Source: UBA2387 sp019454665 (GTDB lineage: Bacteria; Armatimonadota; Fimbriimonadia; Fimbriimonadales; Fimbriimonadaceae). Taken from it: 64,000 nt of DNA. Below the pieces are notes generated by a model, which was given only the letters and a program-made list of their open reading frames with translations, searched no databases and was not told the DNA's origin. The position numbers were made by a program, and so were the translations under genes. The stretch lies in the NCBI GenBank assembly GCA_045862995.1, contig BTVX01000005.1, forward strand, positions 91,972 through 155,971. Direction: 5' to 3'. Shown one piece after another: positions 7,196-15,950 of this stretch. The stretch's first letter is position 1, and each line of letters begins with the position of its first letter.

Positions 7196-9619
7196 GTGCT
7201 CCAGACCACCCTCTCCCGCGGATGGGAGTTCGTTTCTCGCGCCCAAGCCGCCAAGGGCCTTTGGTTGCCCGCCGAAGTTCCGGGCCACGTCCACCTCGAC
7301 CTTCAGGCTGCGGGCGTCATCCCCGACCCGTTCGTGCGGATGCACGAGGCCGGAGTCCAGTGGGTGGACCAAGAGGATTGGACCTATCGGTGCCGTTTCG
7401 TTTGGGAACCTAAGGATGATTTGCCAAGACGGGTCTTGCGCTTCGAGGGTCTGGATACGATCGCCACGATCTCCCTGAACGGCCAGGTCATCGGGCACAG
7501 CGCCAACATGCACGTCGCGCTCGAACTCGACGTGACCGACCGGTTGCAGGAAGGCGAGAACGAACTGCTGGTCGAGTTCCTCTCGGCGGCACGCATCGGC
7601 GAGTCGCTGAAGGCCGACTACCTCGCCTCGGAGGGCTTGCGACCCGATTGCGCCAACTTCTTCGACCGCTCATTCGTTAGGAAGGCTCAGTATATGTTCG
7701 GCTGGGACTGGGGTCCCCGGCTCGTGTCGTGCGGCATCTGGCAGCCCGTCCGCCTGCTGGAGTTTGCCGCCCGCGTCACCGACGTTCACATCCGGCAGGA
7801 GCACCACAAGAAGGACGGTTCAGTGGAGACCTGGTTCTCGGTCGAGCTTGAGGGCGAGGCTCAAACGGCCCTATTCGTGACCGCACCCGATGGCGAGCGA
7901 CTTCCGGTCGGCCCGAGTGGGCGGCTGAAGTTCAAAGAACCCTACCTCTGGTGGACGCACGACCTTGGCGAGTCGCACCTCTACACGCTGGAGATCGAGG
8001 TGCAACCCACCGCCAGCGCCCCGTTCGTGGAGACCAGACGCTTCGGACTCCGAACGATTCGGTTGCGCCGCGAGAAGGACGAGTTTGGCGAGTCGTTCCA
8101 GTTTGTGCTGAACGGCGTGCCCATCTATGCGCGCGGGGCCAACTGGATTCCCGACCACTCCTTCCCTTCTTCGATCACGCCTTCGCAGCTGTTCGATCAG
8201 TTCGCCCGCGTCGTGGACATGAACATGAACATGCTGCGCGTGTGGGGTGGCGGGCTCTACGAGAGCGACGCCTTCTACGATCACGCCGACGAACAAGGCG
8301 TGCTGATCTGGCAGGACTTCGCCTACGGATGCGCCTACTATCCCGACGGGCCTGAGGCGCAGGAAGCAGCCCGTCAGGAGGCCATCGCGAACGTGAAACG
8401 GCTCCGAAACCGCGCCAGCCTGGCGCTTTGGTGCGGCAACAACGAGAACCTCACCATGTTCGAGGGCCCGTGGGGCGGCAAGGAGCGCAACCCCGACCGC
8501 TACTACGGCGAGCACATCTACAATGAAGTGTTGCCCCAAGTCCTGGCCGAACTCGACCCCGAGCGCGACTACATCCCGACCAGCCCCTGGGGCGGCGAAA
8601 AGTCGAACGACGGCGGCATCGGCGACCAACACTACTGGAACGTCTGGCACGGCGGCGACTGGCGCAACTACGCCGATTCCACCGCCCGATTCTGCTCGGA
8701 GTTCGGCTTCTCCGGGTCGCCGAGTATGGACGTCTGGAACCGATATCTGGGCGAGAACGATAGGGACCCGAATGGTTCACAGGTGCGATGGCACGACAAG
8801 ACCGGCAAGACGACCGAGATCTACAACGGCTACACGACGCTCCACTACCCCGAGCCCCAAAACCTGGAGGACCTGGTCTACTACACCCAGCTCAACCAGC
8901 GAGACGCCTTGCGGTTCGGCATCGAGCACTTCCGTCGGTCGGCGTTCTGCAAGGGGACGCTGATCTGGCAGCTCAACGACTGCTGGCCCGTACAGAGTTG
9001 GGCCGTGGTGGATTGTCTGGGCAACTACAAGGCTGCCGCCTACGACCTGCGCCGCCTCTATGCGGACGTGTTGGTTTCCATGGACCGGCAGGGTGCCGTG
9101 GTCAAGGTTCACTGCGTGAACGACGGGATGGAGAACGTGAAGGACGACCTGATCGTGCGCGCCGTCTCGCTCACCACGGGCGAGGTGGTCCGCGAGTGGG
9201 AGCAGAAAGTCTCGGTGAAACCGGGCGACCGCAAAGTCGGCCTGGAAGTCTCGATCAAGGGTCTGAACACGGCCGAGACGCTCTTGGTCGCCTACTGGGA
9301 ATCGGCTTGGGGATGTACGCTGCTTTGCGAGCCGAAGGACGCGCGACCGGCCAAGTTCGAGGTGCACGCGTCCAGTGCGGGCCAGGATGGCTTGATCCTT
9401 CGCGCCGAAGGCCCTGTGGTGGACCTGTGCCTCGGGGGCTACGGCTGGGAGCACGGGCTCTCCGACGGCGGCCCCCTGCAAGGTCCCGGCACGCAAATCT
9501 TCGTGACGCTCCCCGAGCGAGGCGACTACGAGATGAGCTTCCTCAAGGCGCCGACCAGGCTGCGCGGCCGATCGCTGGCCGGGTGGCACGAGATTCGCGT
9601 GAGCCGAGCACCTCTCTAG
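7196..9619 (+). CDS. GH2 beta-mannosidase
   Basis: An 807-residue glycoside hydrolase of family 2, retaining, removing terminal beta-mannose. The N-terminal jelly-roll (to about 185) contains GLDTIATISLNGQVIG and MFGWDWGPR, the latter typical of beta-mannosidases. An Ig-like domain follows, then the TIM barrel. The acid/base is Glu417 in LWCGNNEN and the nucleophile Glu502 in FCSEFGFSG. GTLIWQLNDCWPV is also a mannosidase signature. No signal peptide, so it probably acts on imported mannosides. Length fits the family (about 800-850). The start is GTG with TATCCT 5 nt upstream. The gene ends at the edge of a decamer repeat array. Confidence 0.95.
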   Translation: MLQTTLSRGWEFVSRAQAAKGLWLPAEVPGHVHLDLQAAGVIPDPFVRMHEAGVQWVDQEDWTYRCRFVWEPKDDLPRRVLRFEGLDTIATISLNGQVIGHSANMHVALELDVTDRLQEGENELLVEFLSAARIGESLKADYLASEGLRPDCANFFDRSFVRKAQYMFGWDWGPRLVSCGIWQPVRLLEFAARVTDVHIRQEHHKKDGSVETWFSVELEGEAQTALFVTAPDGERLPVGPSGRLKFKEPYLWWTHDLGESHLYTLEIEVQPTASAPFVETRRFGLRTIRLRREKDEFGESFQFVLNGVPIYARGANWIPDHSFPSSITPSQLFDQFARVVDMNMNMLRVWGGGLYESDAFYDHADEQGVLIWQDFAYGCAYYPDGPEAQEAARQEAIANVKRLRNRASLALWCGNNENLTMFEGPWGGKERNPDRYYGEHIYNEVLPQVLAELDPERDYIPTSPWGGEKSNDGGIGDQHYWNVWHGGDWRNYADSTARFCSEFGFSGSPSMDVWNRYLGENDRDPNGSQVRWHDKTGKTTEIYNGYTTLHYPEPQNLEDLVYYTQLNQRDALRFGIEHFRRSAFCKGTLIWQLNDCWPVQSWAVVDCLGNYKAAAYDLRRLYADVLVSMDRQGAVVKVHCVNDGMENVKDDLIVRAVSLTTGEVVREWEQKVSVKPGDRKVGLEVSIKGLNTAETLLVAYWESAWGCTLLCEPKDARPAKFEVHASSAGQDGLILRAEGPVVDLCLGGYGWEHGLSDGGPLQGPGTQIFVTLPERGDYEMSFLKAPTRLRGRSLAGWHEIRVSRAPL

Positions 9620-9628
9620 GGAGAGCTC

Positions 9629-9800
9629 GGTTGGGTTCGGTTGGGTTCGGTTGGGTTCGGTATGGTTCGGTATGGTTCGGAGGGGCTCATGAAACCTCAG
9701 TACAGACTTCTCCCACCACCGAACACCACCGAACACTACCGAACTTCACCTAACTTCACCTAACTCCACCGAACCAAACCGAACACTACCGAACCCCACC
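9629..9800. repeat. Opposed arrays of decamer GGTNNNGTTC (empty IVS-like element)
   Basis: Left array 9629-9680: three exact GGTTGGGTTC units, two GGTATGGTTC units and a closing GG. Right array 9721-9800: eight 10-bp units of type GAACNNNACC (two begin TAAC), i.e. the same decamer on the other strand. The 40 bp between (9681-9720) have no ORF. Only the middle three bases vary. The whole fills the gap between two convergent genes; the right array ends at the stop codon of the hydrolase. As RNA from either strand the arms can pair into a long imperfect hairpin, so it may also act as a bidirectional terminator. The same decamer flanks the four-helix-bundle gene at 24031-24474. Confidence 0.8.
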
Positions 9801-11644
9801 TAGCCTCCCAGCGTCCGCACGACCAAACGGCTGGCCGTCGCCCCGCCCAAGTGAACGCGGTGGGTGGCCTTGATGAAGTGCTCGGGCCGCGCCTGATAGA
9901 TGTCCGTGAACGTCTGCGGGTTGCGGTCGAGCAGCGGGAACATCGAACTCTGGATCTGCACCACCAGACGGTGACCCTTCTTGAACGTGTGGAACAGGCC
10001 TTGGAGCGGCACTCGCACCAGAGTGGTCTCGCCCGGAACGAACGCCTTGGGGTGCGAGAGCGACTCGCGGTACTTGCCGCGCAGGCAGTCCCACCGCACG
10101 AGCATCTGGTAGTTCGCCAGTTCAACCGGGGGGGTCACCTTGGTGTTGGCCGGGGCGTCGGCGGGGTACTCGTCCACCACCTTGACCACCCAGTCGGCAT
10201 CGGTCCCGGTGATGGACACGTAGAGTTCCGCCGAGATCGGCCCCGCGAGCGTGAGGTCGGCTTCCAGAGGCTCCGTGCGGAAAGTCAACACGTCGGAACG
10301 TGCCGACGCGAACCGCTGGTCCTCGATCATGAACGACGACGGGACGCCGGAGACGGTTCGACCGATGAACGGCACGGGGTCCGCTGGGTCGCTGACGAAC
10401 TCGGCGACGCCCATATCGGACTTGGCCATCCCGACGCGTCCGCCGGGATGCAGGTAGAGCGACGCCTCCTTGCTCTCCCTGGGCGGCCAAACGTCGAAGT
10501 TCGACCACTTGTTGAGCCCCGTGTCGAACACCATCGCCTCGGGCAACTTCGGAGCGTCTTTGCCGTGCAAGTGGTGGGCAAAGAACGGACGTTCGACCTC
10601 GTTGACAAAGGCCTCGCCCGTTCTGGAGCCGAACTCGATCGCGCCCAAGCGCTCCGCCGGCCCGTGCCAGCCACCGTGGGACCACGGCCCCATCACGATG
10701 CGGTTGTCGGTGCCCGGGCTCTGGTGTTCGATGGTCAGGTACGTCTGCCACGCGCCGAACAGGTCCTCGGCGTCGAACAGCCCGCCCACCACGAGCACGG
10801 CCGGCCTGATGTTCTTGAGGTGCGGCCGGACGTTGCGCTTCTGCCAATACTCGCTGTAATCCGCCGCCCGCGTGGTCTCCTCCCAGTAGAGGTTGTCCTT
10901 GAAGAGCGGCAGGTAGTTCGGTAGCGGCCCCATTTCCAAGTGGAACTTGTAGAGGTCGTTGTGCGGCATGCGGAAGGTGGATCGCGCGGGGGTGGCCGTT
11001 GGCTGGGGCCGCGGAGCGCCGAAGCCGAGCTGAAAACTGAAGCGTTGCGCCAGCGAGAACGCGCCGCCCCGATGGTCGTCGTCGCCTTCGAAACGGTCGG
11101 TCACCGGCGCCTGCGGCGAGACCGCTTTCAACGCCGGGTGCGCGTCAATGAGCGAGTGGGTGGCATAGAAGCCAGGTTGCGAGACGCCGTAGATGCCGAC
11201 CTTGCCGTTGTGGTTGGGCACGTTGCGGATCAGGTACTCGATGGTGTCGTAGGCGTCGGAGCTTTCATCCACCTGGTTGCCCGTCTTGTTGGGGATGTGG
11301 GGCACGCAGTAGATGTGGTGCCCTTCGGACATGTAGCGGCCGCGCACGTCCTGATAGACGAAGATGTAGCCGTCCTCGGCAAACGCCCGGGCCGGCCCGA
11401 GCGAGCCCTTGAAGGCGTCCGGGCCATACGGCCCCGAGCCGTACGGCGTGCGGATCATCAGGATCGGATAGGTCTTGCTCATGTCCTTGGGGGCGTAGAT
11501 GCCCGTGTACAGCCGCACGCCGTCGCGCATCGGCACCATCACCTCGGTCTTGGTGTAGGTGTCGCGGATCGCGTTGCGCTGGGCGAAGAGGATGGCGGAC
11601 CAGGTGAGCAAAAGAACTCCACAGACGAGCCGGAGCGGTCGCAT
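9800..11644 (-). CDS. CocE/NonD family hydrolase (S15-like), exported
   Basis: A 614-residue alpha/beta hydrolase with an N-terminal signal peptide (LVCGVLLLTWSAILFAQ). The entry strand VPMRDGVRLYTGIYAP, then IRTPYGSGPYGP and YQDVRGRYMSEG match the X-Pro dipeptidyl-peptidase/cocaine esterase family. The nucleophile is Ser155 in YGVSQPGF; the Asp is in LFDAEDLFGAW and the His in WSHGGW. From about 370 to the end is the jelly-roll lid domain of the family (SFMIEDQRFASARSDVL; DADWVVKVVDEYPAD). It likely cleaves an ester or acyl-amino-acid bond outside the cytoplasm; the exact substrate is unknown. Stop codon TAG abuts the decamer array. Confidence 0.9.
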   Translation of the reverse strand: MRPLRLVCGVLLLTWSAILFAQRNAIRDTYTKTEVMVPMRDGVRLYTGIYAPKDMSKTYPILMIRTPYGSGPYGPDAFKGSLGPARAFAEDGYIFVYQDVRGRYMSEGHHIYCVPHIPNKTGNQVDESSDAYDTIEYLIRNVPNHNGKVGIYGVSQPGFYATHSLIDAHPALKAVSPQAPVTDRFEGDDDHRGGAFSLAQRFSFQLGFGAPRPQPTATPARSTFRMPHNDLYKFHLEMGPLPNYLPLFKDNLYWEETTRAADYSEYWQKRNVRPHLKNIRPAVLVVGGLFDAEDLFGAWQTYLTIEHQSPGTDNRIVMGPWSHGGWHGPAERLGAIEFGSRTGEAFVNEVERPFFAHHLHGKDAPKLPEAMVFDTGLNKWSNFDVWPPRESKEASLYLHPGGRVGMAKSDMGVAEFVSDPADPVPFIGRTVSGVPSSFMIEDQRFASARSDVLTFRTEPLEADLTLAGPISAELYVSITGTDADWVVKVVDEYPADAPANTKVTPPVELANYQMLVRWDCLRGKYRESLSHPKAFVPGETTLVRVPLQGLFHTFKKGHRLVVQIQSSMFPLLDRNPQTFTDIYQARPEHFIKATHRVHLGGATASRLVVRTLGG

Positions 11645-11677
11645 GACGGACTATTCGTCCCCATTCGCCCGTTTCCT

Positions 11678-13999
11678 TCAGGATTCCTGGCGCCGTTCGA
11701 ACCAGATGGACTGCAGAACCTGAGCCAACTCCGTTGCCGTATCGGGTTTGAGGATCAGCGCCTGCACACCGATCTCCTTGGCGAGAGAACGATCGGACTC
11801 GCGAATGAACCCAGACGTGATGACGATCGGAACATCCGGTCGAACCCGGCGCAACCCTCTCGAAAGCTCGAAGCCCGACATGCCCGGCATCGAGATGTCC
11901 GACACCACGACGTCGAACGCGCTCGGATCCTCCTCGAACAGGGCTAGGGCTTGAACGGGATCGGAAATGCCCCGCACCTGATATCCAAGCCGCTTCAGAG
12001 ACCGTAGGGCCAGGAAGACCAACGCCTCTTCGTCGTCAACGTAGAGAATCCGCTGCCCCGCGGCATGCGACGTCTCCGCTCGGTGAGGTGCTTCGGGCGA
12101 TCCCCCGCCTTCGACCAGAGGCAGGTAGACGCGAAACACCGAACCGTGGCCGATCTCGCTGTACACGGTGCAAGTCCCGCCGTGGCTCTTGACGATGCCG
12201 TGAACGACCGATAGGCCCAGGCCGGTTCCGCCCCTGGCCTCGCGAGTCGTGAAGAACGGATCGAACACCCGGGCCAGCGTCGAGCGATCCATGCCGCATC
12301 CATCGTCCGCGATCGAGATCCGTCCATAGGCCCCTGGCTTCAAGTCGGGCAACGTGGAATTCCCCTCGCCATTGACCACAACGTGATCCAAGGTCACCTC
12401 GATCCGCCCCCGCGTGTCAATCGCGTGGATGGCATTCGTCACGAGATTGACCAAGACTTGGTGCATCTGGGTCGCGTCCGCCTGTACCACGAGCGGCGCA
12501 TCCGGGAGGTTGCGCACGATCTCGATCATCCGCGGCGTCGTCGCCCTCAGCAAGTCCAGGGCTTCCCCGACCACGTCCTGGAGCTGGACGGGCACGCGCT
12601 CCCCGCTCCCCGGCCGGCTGAACGACAGGATCTGGTTCACGATCTGGGTGGCCCGGACGGTCGCCCGAGCGATTTCGTTGAGACTCTCGCGAGCCGGATG
12701 ATCGGACTCCAGGTCCTCCAGGGCCAATCGCGCGTTGCCTCCGATGGCAAGGAGCAGGTTGTTGAAGTCGTGGGCGATCCCGCCGGAAAGAGTCCCCAGC
12801 GCCTCCAGCTTCTGAGAACGCAGTTGAAGGTCGGCGGCCCGCTTGCGCTCGGTGATGTCGAGCGTCACGCCCGCATAGTGGATGGGCTTGCCTTGGTCGT
12901 CCCGCTGCACTTTGCCCCGACTCTGATGCCACCGAACCGACCCGTCCTTCTGGGGAACGCGGTACTCCACGTTGACATGGGTGCCGTCCCGCAACTTGGC
13001 CTCGGTCGTTTCGGCGATCATCTGCTGGTCGTCCGGGTGGATCCTGGAGAACACGAAGTCCAGCGAACCGGCGCCGAGTTCTTCGCGCGTGATGCCCCAC
13101 AGCCGGCAGTTCGCGTCGTCCCACTCGACCGTGCCCTCGTCCAAGTTCACGGTCCACGTGCCCATCCGACCGGCTTCGAGGGCTGCGGCAAGATGGGCAT
13201 TGGACGTCCGGAGCAGACGCTCGCTCTCCTCGCGCGCGGTGATGTCCCGCAGAATCACGGTGAACCACTTGGTGCCGCTCACTTCGATCTGCGAAATCGA
13301 AGCCTCGATCGGAAACACGCGGCCATCGCTATGAACGCCATGCACCGAACCCAACGACCCCATGTGCCTCCGCGTGACTCCGCTCGCCCCAAAGGTGCGG
13401 ATCAAGCGGCTGTGCGAATCCGCGATCGAAGGGGGCAACAGCCGCTCCAATCCGCGCCCGATCATCTCCTCGGCGCTTACGCCGAACATAAACTCCGCCG
13501 CGTGGTTGAACAGCACGATGCGATGCTGGTCGTCCAGGGTGATGATGCCGTCCATCGCCGAAGCGACCAAGCCCATCAGCCTCGCTTCCGAAATCTGCTG
13601 AGATGCGCCCGCCTCGCTCGCCTCGGAACGCAACCTCCGCGTCTCGTGCCGTTGTTCTTCGAGTTCGCGCCGTAGGTTCAGGTCGCGAGCCATCCAACAC
13701 ACACCCAGACTCGCCACCAGATACAGGCCGAACGACAGCCATTCGTCCGGCCCGAGTCGGGCGCTCCAGCGGGGAGGAAGAAACACGTAAGCGGCCCCGA
13801 GGCCACCCGTGACGGCGGCGAAAACCGACTCGGCGAATCCCCACCGCCACGCACAGAGCACCACGGCCAGAAACAGCGTGCTGAACACCGCCTGTTCGCC
13901 CAGAAAAGGGTCCAAGGCGGCGCGGACACCAAGGGCGACCGCCACCACAGCGGTCACCCAAACGTAGGTCAGCGGGCCTCTAGCGGACTCAAGCTTCAC
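11678..13999 (-). CDS. Hybrid sensor histidine kinase: membrane, two PAS, HisKA/HATPase, REC
   Basis: A 773-residue kinase. Residues about 8-95 form three or four membrane helices resembling the DUF4118 sensor of KdpD. A short coiled coil leads to two PAS domains (ASAMDGIITLDDQHRIVLFN; ALEAGRMGTWTVNLDEG, the second with a PAC tail ending in DITERKRA). The dimerisation helix has His410 in GGIAHDFNNLL. The ATPase has LVNLVTNAIHAI, ADDGCGM and GGTGLGLSVV. The C-terminal receiver has phospho-acceptor Asp701 in VVSDISMPG and the Lys in LKPD. An in-frame TTG at 14068 is possible, but GTG at 13999 has GAGGTG five bases upstream and a TATAGT box about 40 bases upstream, so I chose it. No separate response regulator is adjacent. 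Confidence 0.9.
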   Translation of the reverse strand: MKLESARGPLTYVWVTAVVAVALGVRAALDPFLGEQAVFSTLFLAVVLCAWRWGFAESVFAAVTGGLGAAYVFLPPRWSARLGPDEWLSFGLYLVASLGVCWMARDLNLRRELEEQRHETRRLRSEASEAGASQQISEARLMGLVASAMDGIITLDDQHRIVLFNHAAEFMFGVSAEEMIGRGLERLLPPSIADSHSRLIRTFGASGVTRRHMGSLGSVHGVHSDGRVFPIEASISQIEVSGTKWFTVILRDITAREESERLLRTSNAHLAAALEAGRMGTWTVNLDEGTVEWDDANCRLWGITREELGAGSLDFVFSRIHPDDQQMIAETTEAKLRDGTHVNVEYRVPQKDGSVRWHQSRGKVQRDDQGKPIHYAGVTLDITERKRAADLQLRSQKLEALGTLSGGIAHDFNNLLLAIGGNARLALEDLESDHPARESLNEIARATVRATQIVNQILSFSRPGSGERVPVQLQDVVGEALDLLRATTPRMIEIVRNLPDAPLVVQADATQMHQVLVNLVTNAIHAIDTRGRIEVTLDHVVVNGEGNSTLPDLKPGAYGRISIADDGCGMDRSTLARVFDPFFTTREARGGTGLGLSVVHGIVKSHGGTCTVYSEIGHGSVFRVYLPLVEGGGSPEAPHRAETSHAAGQRILYVDDEEALVFLALRSLKRLGYQVRGISDPVQALALFEEDPSAFDVVVSDISMPGMSGFELSRGLRRVRPDVPIVITSGFIRESDRSLAKEIGVQALILKPDTATELAQVLQSIWFERRQES

Positions 14000-14087
14000 C
14001 CGAGCACCTCGCTGCGAAAGTTCTCTCGCATTGAGATCAACTATACAACGTTTGAAGCGATCTGCCAACCCTGGGCTGGAGCAGAGC

Positions 14088-15842
14088 CTAACTCTGCTGG
14101 AACTGCCCCGCCGACCTCAGCGCCGCGGCGACAGTCACATTGGGCAACGCGCCGTCCCAGTTGCGGTGCATCCCCTCGGTCTCATCGCCCGTGCGATAGG
14201 GCAAGAGCGGCATCTTGGGGTGGTGCGAAGCCACCACCCAGCCCTCTTGGATCATGGCTTCCAGACACTGCAGGGCCGCATCCACCGATTGCGCCGGGTC
14301 GGCGAACAATCCCAGCATCCTCGTCTGGAGTTCGCGGTTGATGAACTCGGCGCGGTGTTCCGTGGACAGGATGTCCGTCAAGACTTTGAAGATTCCCACG
14401 CCCGGCAGGATGCGCCCGTCGCGCTCCCAACACGGCTCCTGAATGATCCGCCCCTCGTGCAGAATCGGCACGAACCCCCGCTTGGCACCCTCCAGATTCA
14501 GCTTGAACACGTTGTTCTGGCCGATGGCCCATTCGGAAGGTTTGCCCAAGAACATCTGCATCACCTGCTTGATGGCCGTGATGTTGTACTCGCCGATGCT
14601 GGCGAAAAACGGGTTGTCGTTCATGAAACCTCCCGTTCCCAGCCATTGGAACGCCAGGTCGGGCTCCAACTCCAAGCCCGAGTCCGCGGCGATCCGCGAC
14701 GTGTGCTCCTTCACATCCGTGAACACCCCGTTCGCCGTGTACCAGAAGTCGGCAAACCGGATGTGCTGACCGATCCGCTTCCGCTGGGTTTCGTCGTAGT
14801 GCCTCTTGAGCCAATCCGGCGCCAACTTCCCACGCTCCAGCGCGATGATCGTATAGGCCAGGTGCCGCGCGCCGGTCTGGGCCAGGGTGAGCCCGGCGGC
14901 AAGGATCGGATCGGCGAACCCCGCACACTCGCCACACAGAAACCAGTTCTCGCCCGCAAGGCGCTCGGCGACGAACGACCAGTCCTTGGTCGAGTAGAAC
15001 TTGCCTTCGCTGGCCGCCCCCTGCATCAACGGGCCGATGCGCGGATCGCCAGCGACGGCTTCGCGGTAGAGGTCCTGAGGACGCTTGCCGCATGATTTGG
15101 CATACTCGGCGGGACACACCAGCCCCACGCTCGTGCGGTCGGGCCCCAGCGGGATGAACCACAGCCAACCGTAGCCCAGGCTCATGACCTGAACCTTCGT
15201 GGCTCCCTTCCCCACGGTCACCGCCCACTCGGCGTTGCGCCAGTACTCCCAGAAGGCCACGTTGCGCAACGCGGTGGGCTCGTCCACCTCTACGCCCATC
15301 GCCCGCCGCAGGATGCCCGAGTTGCCCGATGCGTCCACGTAGTGCTTGGCCTCGACGACTTCTCCGTTCTCGAGGACCAGCCCGTGCACGCGGTCCCCAT
15401 CCCTTTCGATCGCGGCAACCTTGGTCTGCTCCAAGACCCGGCATCCCAACTCCTTGGCGTGGTCGAGCAGGATCTTGTCGTAGATCGCCCGATCCACCTG
15501 AAACGCGGTCTGGGTGCGTTGCCCCTCGTACTTCGCCGGCCGCGGCTCGTCCACAAACCGGTGCGCGGGATAAAACTCGAAATCCCACAAATCGTCCGTA
15601 CGACCCCAGCGATAGGTCGCCCCGATCTTGATCGGAAACCCGGCGCGCTCGATTTTGTCCCAGACGCCCATCTCGGCCAACACGGCGCAGACATTGGGCA
15701 GTTGGCTTTCGCCGACATGGTCTCGGGGAAACGACTCGCGCTCCAAGATCAACACGTCGGTCTTGGGGGAGTATCGCTTGATCAGCGATCCGAGCGTGCT
15801 TCCCGCCGGTCCACCTCCGATCACGGCAACCGTCGCCTTCAT
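14088..15842 (-). CDS. FAD-dependent halogenase-like oxidoreductase
   Basis: A 584-residue flavoprotein. The N-terminus holds the FAD dinucleotide fold VAVIGGGPAGSTLGSLI. GESQLPNV and GFPIKIGATYRWG follow; Lys72 in FPIKIG is at the place of the catalytic lysine of flavin-dependent halogenases. Residues 226-231, WLWFIP, are the WxWxIP motif of those enzymes, which separates them from plain monooxygenases. ECAGFADPILAAGLTLA is the second FAD contact. The C-terminal 200 residues are a helical extension. Halogenase chemistry would need a flavin reductase, and none is seen nearby. Geranylgeranyl-reductase-like activity is the alternative. A TACAAT box lies 7 nt before the ATG. Confidence 0.75.
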   Translation of the reverse strand: MKATVAVIGGGPAGSTLGSLIKRYSPKTDVLILERESFPRDHVGESQLPNVCAVLAEMGVWDKIERAGFPIKIGATYRWGRTDDLWDFEFYPAHRFVDEPRPAKYEGQRTQTAFQVDRAIYDKILLDHAKELGCRVLEQTKVAAIERDGDRVHGLVLENGEVVEAKHYVDASGNSGILRRAMGVEVDEPTALRNVAFWEYWRNAEWAVTVGKGATKVQVMSLGYGWLWFIPLGPDRTSVGLVCPAEYAKSCGKRPQDLYREAVAGDPRIGPLMQGAASEGKFYSTKDWSFVAERLAGENWFLCGECAGFADPILAAGLTLAQTGARHLAYTIIALERGKLAPDWLKRHYDETQRKRIGQHIRFADFWYTANGVFTDVKEHTSRIAADSGLELEPDLAFQWLGTGGFMNDNPFFASIGEYNITAIKQVMQMFLGKPSEWAIGQNNVFKLNLEGAKRGFVPILHEGRIIQEPCWERDGRILPGVGIFKVLTDILSTEHRAEFINRELQTRMLGLFADPAQSVDAALQCLEAMIQEGWVVASHHPKMPLLPYRTGDETEGMHRNWDGALPNVTVAAALRSAGQFQQS

Positions 15843-15849
15843 TCAGACC

Positions 15850-15855
15850 ATTGTA
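15850..15855 (-). promoter_or_regulatory. -10 box TACAAT, leaderless start of halogenase-like gene
   Basis: TACAAT on the minus strand (15855-15850), 7 nt, then ATG at 15842; no Shine-Dalgarno. Confidence 0.55.
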
Positions 15856-15950
15856 ACTCAACGGTCAGTTTCCAATCACCTTCGCGGACATCGTCGGACC
15901 TAGGCATACCCTCCCCATCTGGCCCGTCTCAGCCAGAATCAAGGTTGAAG

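Noticed and set aside
9629..9800. CRISPR array or telomere-like repeat
   Set aside because: Units are 10 bp and contiguous with no spacers; the two halves are in opposite orientation; no cas gene is present. Not at a replicon end.
14000..14068. TTG start at 14068 for the histidine kinase
   Set aside because: GTG at 13999 has a good Shine-Dalgarno (GAGGTG, 5 nt) and the TATAGT box lies between the two candidates.
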